A stretch of 14,716 nucleotides of DNA from CAZFYZ01 sp964523735. Lineage in GTDB: Bacteria > Armatimonadota > UBA5829. Where the stretch lies: the NCBI GenBank assembly GCA_964523735.1, contig CAZFYZ010000103.1, positions 1-14,716 on the forward strand. The letters run 5' to 3'. The notes under the pieces were generated by a model that saw only the letters and a list, made by a program, of their open reading frames with translations, had not been told where the DNA came from and did not search any database. A program made the translations under genes and the position numbers. Every line of letters starts with the position of its first letter. Within the stretch, counting starts at the first letter, position 1. Of this stretch, positions 14,510 to 14,716 are shown piece after piece.

Positions 14510-14515
14510 CCTCCT
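14510..14515 (-). promoter_or_regulatory. Ribosome binding site that sets the rpsB TTG start
   Basis: AGGAGG, full consensus, 8 nt before the TTG at 14501. It decides between that TTG and the in-frame ATG at codon 6, which would be 23 nt away. Confidence 0.85.
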
Positions 14516-14531
14516 ATTGGTTAGTTACCTC

Positions 14532-14599
14532 CCGCCTCATCAACCCACAGCGCGATCCCGGCGTACACCGGAACACCCGCGCCGCAGTCAGAGGCGGTG
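14532..14599 (-). promoter_or_regulatory. Structured 5' leader of rpsB
   Basis: In the minus-strand RNA, CCGCCTC (14597-14591) can pair with GAGGCGG (14538-14532), closing a domain of about 65 nt. Inside it is a near-palindrome CCGGTGTACGCCGG (14571-14558) that forms a small hairpin. The domain ends 16 nt before the Shine-Dalgarno. This arrangement would suit feedback by S2, but it does not obviously match a named leader motif that I can recall. Confidence 0.4.
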
Positions 14600-14618
14600 C
14601 GTTTTGCCAAACTCAGAA

Positions 14619-14648
14619 ATCATACCACATGAGACGCAGCTTAGTCAA
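14619..14648 (-). promoter_or_regulatory. Sigma70-type promoter of rpsB
   Basis: On the minus strand -35 TTGACT (14648-14643), an 18-nt spacer, and -10 TATGAT (14624-14619), each five of six to consensus. The bases TGG directly before the -10 form an extended -10 (TGn). Initiation would be near 14612, about 110 nt before the rpsB start. Confidence 0.8.
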
Positions 14649-14664
14649 CGGAAATGCCCGCCCG

Positions 14665-14716
14665 TGTACCTGCAGAGCGATTATGTCCCCATGTAACTGC
14701 AGACCGAAAATGTCCC
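14665..14716. repeat. Tandem 25-bp units resembling an IS end, cut by window edge
   Basis: Two direct copies, 14665-14689 and 14692-14716, match at 21 of 25 positions with a 27-bp period. On the plus strand both start TGTA, share CTGCAGA in the middle and end ATGTCCC. Tandem TG-starting units at one end are typical of IS21-like elements, where they bind the transposase. The element, if any, would extend to the right of the window; no transposase is visible here. Confidence 0.5.

Overview
This is a bacterial chromosomal segment with every recognisable gene on the minus strand (leftward): twelve genes, one of them cut by the left edge. It is mostly conserved housekeeping DNA. In transcription order it runs rpsB-tsf-pyrH-frr, uppS, dxr-rseP, a small unrecognised secreted or anchored protein followed by secDF, then recJ-rel-dtd. 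No tRNA, rRNA, CRISPR array or intact insertion sequence is visible.

The first half (about 14.7 to 7.6 kb) is the widespread ribosome/isoprenoid/envelope cluster: ribosomal protein S2, EF-Ts, UMP kinase, ribosome recycling factor, undecaprenyl diphosphate synthase, DXP reductoisomerase and the site-2 protease RseP. The cdsA gene usual between uppS and dxr is absent. The second half (about 7.5 kb to the left edge) resembles the secDF-recJ-apt-relA-dtd order known from Bacillus, but without apt. A strong sigma70-type promoter precedes rpsB and another stands between rseP and the unknown gene, so at least two transcription units are likely. Within units the genes are tightly coupled (overlaps of 4 and 14 nt, gaps of 1 to 12 nt).

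Four gaps of about 125-280 bp break the coupling. Each holds a different palindromic or repeat-like element: frr/uppS, uppS/dxr, rseP/unknown gene, and secDF/recJ. At the right edge are two tandem 25-bp units (27-bp period) resembling the multiple transposase-binding repeats of an IS end.

The organism is a moderately GC-rich bacterium. The fused SecDF, the bifunctional long Rel, the mixed synteny and the repeat-filled gaps do not fit Proteobacteria and suggest a deep-branching group (Armatimonadota or a relative would fit, but this is a weak guess). Start codons are unusual: TTG is the best start for five genes and GTG for three, leaving only four ATG.

The genes supply ribosome assembly and recycling, elongation, pyrimidine nucleotides, isoprenoid and cell-wall carrier lipid, membrane protein export and proteolysis, single-strand DNA degradation, the stringent response and D-aminoacyl-tRNA proofreading. 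I found no complete new system. The best candidates for novelty are the small protein co-directional with secDF, an EF-Ts with a five-cysteine linker and an altered TDFV motif, and an RseP with three PDZ domains.
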